Shown piece after piece: positions 47,481 to 55,880 of a stretch of 64,000 nt of DNA. The notes beneath the pieces are model-generated. The model did not search any database. It saw nothing but the letters and a program-made list of their open reading frames with translations, and was not told where the DNA came from. The stretch's first letter is position 1; each line of letters opens with the position of its first letter. Both the position numbers and the translations under genes were made by a program. The DNA lies in NCBI GenBank assembly GCA_027484145.1, contig JAIXUH010000002.1, positions 496,001 to 560,000 on the forward strand. The letters run 5' to 3'. The stretch is from Rhodobacter sp. (GTDB lineage Bacteria; Pseudomonadota; Alphaproteobacteria; Rhodobacterales; Rhodobacteraceae).

Positions 47481-48446
47481 ATGACGCTTGCCATCCTTGC
47501 CGATATCGGTGGAACCAACACCCGCGTGGCCCTTGCCGAAGGCGTGGTTGTGCATCCGGCCTCGATCCGCCGCTTTTCCAACGCCGAATACAAAGCGCGC
47601 GGTCAGGACATCGCGCATATTCTGGCCGATTACCTGCGCGACAGCGCAACACAGGTGTCAGGCGTCTGCGTCGCTGCTGCAGGACCGGTCCAAGATGGTG
47701 TCGCCACGATGACCAATCTGGATTGGGTCATGGATGCGGCCAAACTGACAGGCGCCACCGGAGCGGCCAAAGTGGCTATTCTGAACGACCTGCAGGCGCA
47801 GGGTCAGGCGCTTGGCCATATCGCACCGGCCAACCTGCGCCGGGTTGTGGATGGGCCCGAGGTTGCTGGCTCCATGCTGGTGGTGGGCCTTGGAACCGGC
47901 GTGAATGCAGCTCCCGTGCATGGGCGGGGGGCGGCGCGTGTGGTGCCTGCCTCGGAATGCGGGCATGTCAATATGCCGGTGCGCAGTTCAGATGATCTGG
48001 CGTTGATGCGGTTCATCGAGACCGTGCTGTCCAACCGGGGCGAGGTTGCGCATTGCGGCGTTGAAGAAGTGCTTTCCGGCCGTGGACTCGCCAATCTTTA
48101 TGCCTTCGCCGCAGATGATCCTGCCAGCACAACCACATCCGCGCAGGTGTTTGAACGGTTGGCCACCCACGAGGCAATCGCCAGCCGTGCCGCAAGCATT
48201 TACACGCGCATCTTGGGGCAAACGCTTGCGGATCTTGCACTGATCCACTTGCCCTATGGCGGCATCTACCTGATCGGTGGAATGGCGCGTGCCATGACCC
48301 CACATTTTGCAACCTATGGCCTGGGCACCACCTTCCGCGAAAAACGCCGGGTGGATCTGCTGGAAAAGGACTTTTCGGTGACGGTGGTCGAAGATGATTT
48401 CGCCGCACTGACTGGCTGCGCCGCCTATCTGGCCGCGCAGCCCTGA
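47481..48446 (+). CDS. glk: Glucokinase (Glk, ATP-dependent)
   Basis: A 321-residue Glk-type glucokinase converting glucose to glucose 6-phosphate. Phosphate-binding ADIGGTNTR at residues 7-15, NLDW, catalytic aspartate in AILNDLQAQG and the second phosphate motif VGLGTGVNAAPV. The C-terminus has GGIYLIGGMARAM. Last gene of the rightward aglR-bgl-glk group; it phosphorylates the glucose released by both glucosidases. GAGGGATCACC precedes the ATG. Confidence 0.94.
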   Translation: MTLAILADIGGTNTRVALAEGVVVHPASIRRFSNAEYKARGQDIAHILADYLRDSATQVSGVCVAAAGPVQDGVATMTNLDWVMDAAKLTGATGAAKVAILNDLQAQGQALGHIAPANLRRVVDGPEVAGSMLVVGLGTGVNAAPVHGRGAARVVPASECGHVNMPVRSSDDLALMRFIETVLSNRGEVAHCGVEEVLSGRGLANLYAFAADDPASTTTSAQVFERLATHEAIASRAASIYTRILGQTLADLALIHLPYGGIYLIGGMARAMTPHFATYGLGTTFREKRRVDLLEKDFSVTVVEDDFAALTGCAAYLAAQP

Positions 48447-48451
48447 CGCCG

Positions 48452-49111
48452 TCAGGCGGGCAAGCGTTCCTTTAAAAACTGCAGCGTCACCCCCAAACCA
48501 TCGGGGGCGATGCCGTGGCCCGTGCCTTTCATGACATGGCCAAAGGTGTCAAAACCTGCGGCGACCAGCGCCTCGCCGGCAAGGCCCATGTCGGCAAAGG
48601 GCACCACGGGGTCCTGATCGCCGTGCACCAACAGAACGGGCGGCTTGACCACCGCTTCTGCCGACAGCCGTTCGGGCGCCAGAAGCCGCCCCGAGATGGC
48701 CACCACACCCGCCATGGCCAAGGGTCGGCGCGGTGCGATATGCAGGCTGATCATGGCGCCCTGAGAAAAGCCGACAAGGGCAAGCGCCTCTGCGCCCAAA
48801 TCTTCGTCTTCTAGACGCTCATCCAGAAAGGCGTTCAAATCCTTGGCCGATTGCGCCAATCCGGCGGCACTGTCCGCCTCGCTTGACCCGTCCAGCCACG
48901 GAATCGGAAACCACTGAAAGCCAAAGGGATTGCCCGCGCAGGGTTCGGGCGCATCGGGGGCCAGAAACACCGTATCGGGCAGATGCGGCCCCAAGGGATC
49001 CGCCAGCCCCAGCAAATCCTCGCCATTGGCTCCATAGCCGTGTACAAAGACCACCATCCGCCGGGCCTTGCCCTTTGGGGCGCCTTTGCGCCCGAACTGC
49101 AGTTCCCTCAT
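48452..49111 (-). CDS. Alpha/beta hydrolase, phospholipase/carboxylesterase type
   Basis: A 219-residue serine esterase. The oxyanion region is VFVHGYGANGEDLL, the nucleophile elbow GFSQGAMI (Ser near 118), the acid in HGDQDPVVPF and the histidine in GTGHGIAPDG. The pattern is that of small carboxylesterases such as YpfH/EstB. Its ATG overlaps the stop of the upstream DNA glycosylase by 4 bases, so the two are coupled although functionally unrelated. Confidence 0.88.
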   Translation of the reverse strand: MRELQFGRKGAPKGKARRMVVFVHGYGANGEDLLGLADPLGPHLPDTVFLAPDAPEPCAGNPFGFQWFPIPWLDGSSEADSAAGLAQSAKDLNAFLDERLEDEDLGAEALALVGFSQGAMISLHIAPRRPLAMAGVVAISGRLLAPERLSAEAVVKPPVLLVHGDQDPVVPFADMGLAGEALVAAGFDTFGHVMKGTGHGIAPDGLGVTLQFLKERLPA

Positions 49112-49740
49112 TGCCTGATCCCCTCACGTTCCTTCGCAACCCTGTAGTAGGCCCACAGAAGGCGCGCCGCAACGGCCCGCCACGGGGCCCAGTCTTGCGC
49201 CATGGCCCGCAACACCTTTTCCGAAGGCCGCGCCTCCAGCCCGAACAACAGGCGCGCCGCCTCCTGCAGCGCCAGATCGGCGGGGGCAAACACATCAGCG
49301 CGGCCAAGGGCGAACATGGCATAAATCTCGGCTGTCCAAGGACCTATGCCCGGAACTTCAACCAAAGTGGCAATCACCTTGTCGGTCGGCATCACGCGCA
49401 GGGCAGCATAGTCTATGCCAGACTGTGCCAAGGCCCGGCCATAGCGCGCCTTTTGCCGGCTAAGGCCCGCCGCGCGCAGATCCTCATCACTGGCCGCCGC
49501 CATCACTTCGGCCTGTGTGAGCCCAGCCGCCGCCATCCGCGCCCAGATTGCGTTGGCCGAGGCCACCGAAACCTGCTGGCTGACGATCGATGACAACAGC
49601 GCCCCGAACCCGTCCTCACTGCGGCGCAGGGGCAAGGGCCCGGTCAACACCAAAGCCTGAGCAAACCGCGCATCCTGTGCGGCAAGCCAGTCGGCGCCCT
49701 CGGCCACGCAGGCCGGGCTGTGGATGATCCGTTCTATCAT
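49108..49740 (-). CDS. DNA-3-methyladenine glycosylase II-like (AlkA family)
   Basis: A 210-residue helix-hairpin-helix glycosylase that removes alkylated bases. The HhH-GPD motif is LVEVPGIGPWTAEIYAMFALG and the catalytic aspartate follows in FAPADLALQEA. SSIVSQQVSVASANAIWARM is the helix before it. The N-terminal AlkA domain is missing, so this is the short form. ATG 49740 is used; the earlier in-frame start overlaps the divergent MFS promoter. Only 96 bases separate it from that gene. Confidence 0.9.
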   Translation of the reverse strand: MIERIIHSPACVAEGADWLAAQDARFAQALVLTGPLPLRRSEDGFGALLSSIVSQQVSVASANAIWARMAAAGLTQAEVMAAASDEDLRAAGLSRQKARYGRALAQSGIDYAALRVMPTDKVIATLVEVPGIGPWTAEIYAMFALGRADVFAPADLALQEAARLLFGLEARPSEKVLRAMAQDWAPWRAVAARLLWAYYRVAKEREGIRQ

Positions 49741-49836
49741 GGCGTGACCCTGCCGCAGCCGATGCGGCGTTTCAACCCGAACCTTGCGCAGAAACACCCC
49801 TTGCCGTGCGCAGGCGAACCCCCTACCGATGGGCAT

Positions 49837-51042
49837 ATGAGCACCGACGCCCTTGCCAAACGCAATGTTCTTGTCCTAGTGGCCGCCCAGGCGATCCTTG
49901 GCGCCCAGATGCCGATGATCTTCACCATCGCGGGGTTGGCCGGGCAAAGCCTTGCACCCAATGCCTGTTGGGCCACGCTGCCGATCAGCTTTACGGTCAT
50001 CGGGTCCATGCTGACCGCCACGCCGATTTCCGCCTTCATGCAGAAATTCGGGCGGCGTGCGGGCTTTGTGGTGGGCGCCTTGGGTGGTGCTATCGGTGCG
50101 TCCATCGGGGCGTATGGCCTTTACACGCAATCCTTTCTTTTGTTCCTGCTGGGGGCGTTCTTCACCGGGATCTATATGAGCGCGCAGGGGTTTTATCGCT
50201 TTGCCGCCGCTGATACCGCATCGGATTCCTTCCGCCCCAAGGCGATTTCATGGGTCATGGCGGGGGGGTTGCTGTCAGCCGTGCTGGGGCCGCAACTGGT
50301 CAAGGCAACGGCGCAGGCTTTTGTCGTGCCGTTCCTTGGCACCTATCTGGCCGTGATCGCGCTGAACCTGACGGGCATGTTCCTGTTCGCAGGCCTGTCG
50401 ATTCCCAAGCCGAAACCACCTGTGCTCGGTTCACCTGTCGGCCGTACGCGGGCCGAACTGATCCGCACCCCCGCTATCGCCGTCGCCATGATCTGCGCCA
50501 CGGTGTCCTATGCGCTGATGAACCTCGTGATGACCTCATCACCCCTTGCCGTGGTCGGCTGCGGGTTTGAAACCGCTGATGCGGCCGATGTGGTGACGGC
50601 CCATGTTCTGGCGATGTATGCGCCCAGCTTCGTGACCGGCCACATCATTGCGCGCATCGGCGTGGAAAAGGTCATCGCACTTGGCCTGACCATTCTTGCC
50701 GCTGCCGGGGCTGTGGCCATGGCGGGGGTAGAGCTTGAGAATTTCTTTATCGCCCTGATTCTGCTGGGCATCGGCTGGAACTTTGGCTTTATCGGGGCCA
50801 CCACCATGCTGACCACGGCGCAGCGTCCCGAAGAGCGTGGCCGCCTGCAGGGGTTGAACGACCTGATCGTTTTTGGCGGCGTCACCATGGCCAGCTTTTC
50901 ATCGGGCGGGCTGATGAACTGCGCCGGCGGGTCGGTGCAACAAGGCTGGCAGATGGTCAATATGGCCATGCTGCCCTTCCTTGTCGCGGCCGGCGGCGCC
51001 CTTATCTGGCTCTGGCTGCAACCGCGCGAGATGCGCAGTTAA
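49837..51042 (+). CDS. MFS transporter
   Basis: A 401-residue, 12-segment transporter of unknown substrate. Loop 2-3 motif is MQKFGRRAGFVVGALGG; TM4 has GAFFTGIYMSAQGFYRFAAAD; the second half holds IGWNFGFIGATTMLTTAQRPEERGRLQ. This last motif recalls the MFS subgroup with 'RPEER' loops seen in several alphaproteobacteria. It is divergent from the AlkA-like gene, and its stop overlaps the convergent small gene by 4 bases. Confidence 0.83.
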   Translation: MSTDALAKRNVLVLVAAQAILGAQMPMIFTIAGLAGQSLAPNACWATLPISFTVIGSMLTATPISAFMQKFGRRAGFVVGALGGAIGASIGAYGLYTQSFLLFLLGAFFTGIYMSAQGFYRFAAADTASDSFRPKAISWVMAGGLLSAVLGPQLVKATAQAFVVPFLGTYLAVIALNLTGMFLFAGLSIPKPKPPVLGSPVGRTRAELIRTPAIAVAMICATVSYALMNLVMTSSPLAVVGCGFETADAADVVTAHVLAMYAPSFVTGHIIARIGVEKVIALGLTILAAAGAVAMAGVELENFFIALILLGIGWNFGFIGATTMLTTAQRPEERGRLQGLNDLIVFGGVTMASFSSGGLMNCAGGSVQQGWQMVNMAMLPFLVAAGGALIWLWLQPREMRS

Positions 51043-51353
51043 TCGCAGCTGCCCGCCAGTTCGACGCGATAGATCACCATCCCCGCCGAATCGGGGGCCT
51101 CATCATCGTCTGCAATGCCGATGACATGCACATTCAGATCACACTCCTGCGTCTGAATCTGCCAGATATCAAAGCCTTCTGGCGTGGTGCCAATATTGCT
51201 GATGGCACGGATCGGCCCTTGCCGCAGGGCATCGGCCACGTCACGGCTGGCCAGAATGGTTTCGATCTTTTCGCCGCTGTCATAAAAGCCTGACAGCATC
51301 GCCATGGCAGGGCTTGCAGCCAAGATCGCGGCCAGACCCAGAAGTGCCTTCAT
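51039..51353 (-). CDS. Small predicted periplasmic protein
   Basis: A 104-residue protein with signal peptide MKALLGLAAILAASPAMA. The mature part has a single pair of cysteines (TQECDLNV and the terminal LAGSCD) that may form a disulfide. No family recognised. The ATG at 51353 matches the signal peptide; the frame runs further upstream but without similarity. It is 32 bases downstream of the NDUFAF6-like gene on the same strand. Confidence 0.65.
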   Translation of the reverse strand: MKALLGLAAILAASPAMAMLSGFYDSGEKIETILASRDVADALRQGPIRAISNIGTTPEGFDIWQIQTQECDLNVHVIGIADDDEAPDSAGMVIYRVELAGSCD

Positions 51354-51385
51354 TGCTTTCAACTCCGAGATTGCTATCGGCAAGC

Positions 51386-52150
51386 CTACCAACGGCCCGA
51401 GAGGGTTTGCCACAACAGACGGCCCCGTCGCGAAAACTCTGACAGGCCAAGCTGCCCTTCCGCCACAGCTGCCGGGTCTTTAACAGCTTGGGTCAGCAGA
51501 CCCTCGGCTTGCCACCCGGCCAGCAAGGCCGCAGTGGCAGCGCGCGGCACGGTGGACCGATGGTCACGCGCCTGTGCCAACCCGTCCAGCCCGCGCTGCG
51601 CAAGGGCACGCACGCCGTCGGCCCGGCCATTCAACAAGGGCACCCTGCCCCGCGCCTCCAGTTCAGGCACTGCGCGCAAGAATGCTGCCAGACCGGCCGC
51701 CCAACCATAGCCGCGGATCGCCACTTCGGCCCTGTCGGGCGCGCCAAGGGACCGCGCGGCCAGCCACATCAGGCCCGCAGCCGTATCCTCAAGATAGGCA
51801 TCCATGGCCGCCTGATCGGCAAAGGCGTCGCGGTAGATATCCCACCGCCGCGCCTCTACCAAGCGGTCCAGCACGTCCAGCGGCAGGTTTACCGCGCGGA
51901 TCAGATCATGCAAGGGCGCGGCCACCTCATGCGCGCGGGGGGTCGGTTCCGCCACGACGTCGCGCCACCATTGCAGCCGCATCTCGGCAATCATCGGCTC
52001 TTTCGCCACCCATGGTGCCCGCGCCACCTCAAGGTTAAAGGCATAAAGCGGAAACAGCCGCGCGCGCGCCGCCACCGGTGCCGCCATCACCGCGGCAAAC
52101 CTGTCGGGGTCGCCGCGGGCCACCAGACCGGCACAGGCCTCGACGCTCAC
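51386..52150 (-). CDS. NDUFAF6-like squalene/phytoene synthase family protein
   Basis: A 254-residue member of the squalene/phytoene synthase superfamily. The N-terminal block RARLFPLYAFNLEVARAPW followed by MRLQWWRDVVAE closely resembles NDUFAF6, a complex I assembly factor in mitochondria. The two aspartate-rich motifs that bind prenyl diphosphate are absent, so it is unlikely to make phytoene. The start is GTG 52150, whose GTGA overlaps the stop of cimA. A role in complex I assembly is inferred from the eukaryotic relative. Confidence 0.78.
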   Translation of the reverse strand: MSVEACAGLVARGDPDRFAAVMAAPVAARARLFPLYAFNLEVARAPWVAKEPMIAEMRLQWWRDVVAEPTPRAHEVAAPLHDLIRAVNLPLDVLDRLVEARRWDIYRDAFADQAAMDAYLEDTAAGLMWLAARSLGAPDRAEVAIRGYGWAAGLAAFLRAVPELEARGRVPLLNGRADGVRALAQRGLDGLAQARDHRSTVPRAATAALLAGWQAEGLLTQAVKDPAAVAEGQLGLSEFSRRGRLLWQTLSGRW

Positions 52151-53781
52151 GCAGGCACCCCGACCGGCATGCCGACATCGCGGATCAACTTCCACTGCAG
52201 CGCATCGAGCAAGGCCTCGAAACTGGCGTCCACAATATTGGCCGAAACCCCCACGGTCGACCAACGGCGGCCCTGCCCATCTTCGCTGTCGATGATGACG
52301 CGCGTCACTGCATCGGTGCCGCCTTGGGTGATCCGCACCTTGAAATCGACCAGCTTCATATCGTCAATGCAGGTCTGATAGGGGCCCAGATCCTTGGCCA
52401 GGGCCTTGTACAGCGCATTCACTGGCCCGCGATCCAGCCCCGAGCCATCCATGCTGTCCGACACCGACATCATCTTGTCGGCCCCGACCTTGACCACCAC
52501 CACTGCCTCTGAAAGGCTGATCATCCGGTCATACTTGTTCTTGCGCCGCTCTACCGTCACCCGATAGCGCTTTACCTCAAAGAACACCGGGTTCAGCCCC
52601 AGTTCACGGCGCGCCACCAGCTCAAAGCTGGCCTGCGCCCCGTCATAGGCATAGCCCTGATCCTCGCGCTCTTTCACAATCTCCAGAATCCGGCCCAGAC
52701 GCGGGTCCTTGGCCGCCACCACAATCCCCGCCGCTTCCAGCCGCGCGCGCAGGTTCGATTGCCCCGCCTGATTGGACATCGGGATCACCCGCTCATTGCC
52801 CACCAGCGCAGGATCAATGTGCTCATAGGTCGAGGGGTCTTTCAGAATCGCACTGGCGTGCAAGCCTGCTTTATGCGCAAAGGCAGAGGCCCCCACATAG
52901 GCAGCCGCCCGCCGTGGCACGCGGTTCAGAATGTCATCCAGCATGCGGCTGGTCTTCAGCATGGTCTTCAGCGCATCGCGCGTGATCCCGGTTTCAAACC
53001 GGCTGGTGTATGGCTCTTTCAACAGCAGCGTCGGGATCAGTGTGGTCAGGTTGGCATTGCCGCACCGCTCGCCCAGTCCATTCAGCGTGCCCTGAATCTG
53101 GCGCGCCCCTGCATCCACAGCCGCCAGCGAATTGGCCACTGCATTGCCGGTATCGTCATGGCAATGAATGCCCAAACGCTCCCCCGGAATGCCCGCCGCC
53201 ACCACCTCGGCCACCACGCGGCCCACCTCGGATGGAAGGGTGCCGCCATTGGTGTCGCACAGCACAACCCAGCGTGCCCCCGCCTTCAGTGCCACCCGCA
53301 GACAGGACAAGGCATAGCCGGGGTTGGCCCGGTAGCCATCAAAGAAGTGCTCGGCGTCCAACAGCGCCTCTCGGCCCTTGCCCACCACATGCGTGATGCT
53401 GTCGGCAATGGCCTGAAGGTTCTCCTCAAGGCTGACACCAAGGGCGGTGGTCACGTGAAACTCGTGCGTCTTGCCCACAAGGCACACTGCCGGTGTGCCC
53501 GCATCCAGCACCGCCGCCAGCACATCATCATTGGCCGCCGACCGCCCCACCCGTTTGGTCATCCCGAACGCCGTCATCGTGGCACGGGTCTGCGGTGCAT
53601 GGGCAAAGAACTCGCTGTCCGTCGGGTTCGCCCCCGGCCAACCGCCTTCGATGTGATCAATCCCCAGCCCATCCAGCGCGCGGGCTATCGTCACCTTCTC
53701 TGCTGTCGAGAACTGCACCCCTTGGGTTTGCTGGCCGTCGCGGAGCGTTGTGTCGAAGAGGTAAAGACGCTCGCGGGTCAT
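52147..53781 (-). CDS. cimA: Citramalate synthase
   Basis: A 544-residue enzyme of the LeuA/HMGL family forming citramalate from pyruvate and acetyl-CoA, an isoleucine precursor. The N-terminal LFDTTLRDGQQTQGVQFS holds the metal-binding aspartate, followed by GIDHIEGGWPGANPTDSEFF, typical for CimA, then LGIHCHDDTGNAVANS and GTLNGLGERCGNANL. The C-terminal third is the regulatory LeuA dimer domain. The stop overlaps the GTG of the next gene. Confidence 0.95.
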   Translation of the reverse strand: MTRERLYLFDTTLRDGQQTQGVQFSTAEKVTIARALDGLGIDHIEGGWPGANPTDSEFFAHAPQTRATMTAFGMTKRVGRSAANDDVLAAVLDAGTPAVCLVGKTHEFHVTTALGVSLEENLQAIADSITHVVGKGREALLDAEHFFDGYRANPGYALSCLRVALKAGARWVVLCDTNGGTLPSEVGRVVAEVVAAGIPGERLGIHCHDDTGNAVANSLAAVDAGARQIQGTLNGLGERCGNANLTTLIPTLLLKEPYTSRFETGITRDALKTMLKTSRMLDDILNRVPRRAAAYVGASAFAHKAGLHASAILKDPSTYEHIDPALVGNERVIPMSNQAGQSNLRARLEAAGIVVAAKDPRLGRILEIVKEREDQGYAYDGAQASFELVARRELGLNPVFFEVKRYRVTVERRKNKYDRMISLSEAVVVVKVGADKMMSVSDSMDGSGLDRGPVNALYKALAKDLGPYQTCIDDMKLVDFKVRITQGGTDAVTRVIIDSEDGQGRRWSTVGVSANIVDASFEALLDALQWKLIRDVGMPVGVPA

Positions 53782-53827
53782 GCCAAGCCACCTACCTGCT
53801 GACAGAGGGCCGCGACCGACCCGGGGT

Positions 53828-53891
53828 GGGCGCCATCGCGCCCGCCCATGGGGCGGGTCGGGCGCGGCCCGGAGGCTTTGGGCCTCCGGGC
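53828..53891. repeat. Three GC-rich hairpins between cysS and cimA
   Basis: GGGCGC/GCGCCC (53828-53843), CCCGCCC/GGGCGGG (53841-53857) and GCCCGGAGGC/GCCTCCGGGC (53867-53891, 10 base pairs). All lie in the 130-base gap after the cysS stop. There is no T run. They may be mRNA-stabilising structures, a Rho-type boundary or an interspersed repeat. Confidence 0.7.
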
Positions 53892-53911
53892 GGGACAGTG
53901 ATCTGGAACCA

Positions 53912-55360
53912 TCATTTCAGAGCCTCCAGTTTGGCAGGGTCGAAATTGGGGCCGGGAGAGAGTTCGACCCCCGTCTTGGACATGCGGACTTCGACGCCTG
54001 CGGCAATGAGGGCAGATTTCAATGCATCGACGGAGGAGAAGTCTTTGGAAACTATTGCGGCGGTGCGGAGGTTAGAAAGAAGAGCGGTTGGAACAGAAAG
54101 ATCGATCAATTGCTTTCGCTCCCAGCCAGCGAGAGAAACCGTGAGCAAGCCAAGCAGATTCGCAGAAGCCAAGAAATTGGCCTTAACTTCTTCCACCTTT
54201 GAACTTGACGTATCAGACGAAATCCCTGGCCCCCCTTCGTTGCCGATCACTCTTGCAAGCAAGTGAAGTGCGGAGAGTGCTCCTGCCGTGTTGAGGTCAT
54301 CACTTAGGGCGTCGACAACTGAATAGTCTGGCTTTGATGGCGAAACTCCAGCGGTCAACTCGCGCCATTTCCGCAAAGTAGCGTCGGCCTGCCGCGCCTT
54401 TTCTGCGGTCCAATCCATCGGGCTACGGTAATTGGTACTCAGCAGCACGAACCGGATCACCTCGCCCGGTATCCCCTGATCCAGCAAATCCCGCACGGTG
54501 AAGAAGTTGCCCAAGGACTTGGACATCTTCTTGCCCTCAACCTGCAGCATCTCGTTGTGCAGCCAATAGCGGGCGAACTCACCATGGGGGTGGGCGCAGG
54601 CGGATTGGGCGATTTCGTTTTCGTGGTGCGGGAACTGAAGGTCCAGGCCCCCGCCATGGATGTCAAAGCTTTCGCCCAGCAGTTCTTGCGCCATGGCGCT
54701 GCATTCGATGTGCCAGCCGGGGCGGCCTTTTCCCCAAGGGCTGTCCCATCCCGGTTCCTCGCCCGAAGACGGCTTCCACAGCACGAAATCCATCGGGTTG
54801 CGCTTGTAGGGGGCAATCTCGACCCGCGCGCCTGCAATCATATCTTCGACGCTGCGACCCGAGAGTTTGCCATAGTCTTTATAGCTGTCGACGGCGAACA
54901 GCACATGGCCTTCGGCGGCATAGGCATGGCCCGTCGCGATCAGCCCTTCGATCATGCCGATCATCTGGCCGATAAACTCGGTAGCCCTCGGCTCATGGTT
55001 CGGCCGCATGGCCCCCAAGGCATCCATATCCGCATGGTACCAGGCGATGGTTTCCTCGGTCCGTTCGTGGATCAGATCCTCCAGCGTGCCGGGGCTGCCA
55101 GCCTTCTGGCGGCGCAGCGCCTCGGCGTTGATCTTGTCATCCACGTCGGTGAAGTTGCGCACATAGGTCACATGATCCGCCCCATAGACATGGCGAAGCA
55201 GGCGATACAGCACGTCAAACACCACCACAGGCCGGGCGTTCCCCAGGTGCGCGCGGTCATAGACGGTGGGCCCGCAGACATACATCCGCACATTGGCGGG
55301 GTCCAAGGGGACAAAGTCCTCTTTCTTGCGGGTCTTGGAATTCGTCAGCCTGATCGTCAT
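53912..55360 (-). CDS. cysS: Cysteinyl-tRNA synthetase
   Basis: A 482-residue class I synthetase. Zinc ligand C29 in YVCGPTVYD, the HIGH-type motif HLGN at 38-41, further zinc ligands in HIECSAMAQ and HHENE, and KMSKS near residue 277. The C-terminal DALR/anticodon part (from about 310) is present but its DNA, about 53930-54400, is poorer in G and C than the rest, with unusual codons and Lys/Ser-rich content. No stop or frameshift is seen. The C-terminus may have been replaced by recombination. Confidence 0.95.
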   Translation of the reverse strand: MTIRLTNSKTRKKEDFVPLDPANVRMYVCGPTVYDRAHLGNARPVVVFDVLYRLLRHVYGADHVTYVRNFTDVDDKINAEALRRQKAGSPGTLEDLIHERTEETIAWYHADMDALGAMRPNHEPRATEFIGQMIGMIEGLIATGHAYAAEGHVLFAVDSYKDYGKLSGRSVEDMIAGARVEIAPYKRNPMDFVLWKPSSGEEPGWDSPWGKGRPGWHIECSAMAQELLGESFDIHGGGLDLQFPHHENEIAQSACAHPHGEFARYWLHNEMLQVEGKKMSKSLGNFFTVRDLLDQGIPGEVIRFVLLSTNYRSPMDWTAEKARQADATLRKWRELTAGVSPSKPDYSVVDALSDDLNTAGALSALHLLARVIGNEGGPGISSDTSSSKVEEVKANFLASANLLGLLTVSLAGWERKQLIDLSVPTALLSNLRTAAIVSKDFSSVDALKSALIAAGVEVRMSKTGVELSPGPNFDPAKLEALK

Positions 55361-55535
55361 GGTCTAAGCCTTCAAGCACGGCGGCACCCCGCGCGGTCTG
55401 GCTTCTTCATCCGGTGGAATGACGAGGCAACCGCGCGACCGAAGTCAGCGGGTAATGCAGCAGATGCAGATGTTGCGCAATGTCGTCATGGGTGGCACGA
55501 ATACACCATGCCCACCCGGCAGCCAAGGAAAAACC

Positions 55536-55880
55536 ATGCAGGACCGCGCCTTCGCCAATGCCCTGTGCGCCCCCTATCCGGGGGCCGAAGTGTCACAGCC
55601 CTTTGCGCCGGACTATGATGTCTGGAAGGTGGGGGGCAAGATTTTCGCCGTGGCGGGCCGGGATGGTGACGGCGTCGCGGTGAAGACCGATAGCGTGGAA
55701 ACCGCAAGGTTGGTGATCGAGATGGGTCGCGCCACCCGCGCACCCTATTTCCACGCCAGCTGGCTGCGCATTCCCTTTGGTCTGGTCAGCGATGCCGAAC
55801 TGGCCGAGCGGATTGCCACCTCCTATGCGCTGATCCGCGCCAGCCTGCCGAAAAAACTGCAAGCCGGGTTGGGGGGCTGA
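55536..55880 (+). CDS. MmcQ/YjbR family protein
   Basis: A 114-residue protein of the MmcQ/YjbR family, a small DNA-binding-like fold. It shows YPGAEVSQPFAPDYDVWKVGGKIFAV and the later RAPYFHASWLRIPFG and SYALIRASLPKKLQ typical of the family. ATG 55536 follows CCAAGGAAAAACC; the longer frame upstream is not similar. Its stop is directly before the next ATG. Biochemical function unknown. Confidence 0.85.
   Translation: MQDRAFANALCAPYPGAEVSQPFAPDYDVWKVGGKIFAVAGRDGDGVAVKTDSVETARLVIEMGRATRAPYFHASWLRIPFGLVSDAELAERIATSYALIRASLPKKLQAGLGG

Noticed and set aside
51386-52150. Carotenoid biosynthesis (crtB)
   Set aside because: Aspartate-rich catalytic motifs are missing, and no other carotenoid gene is nearby.
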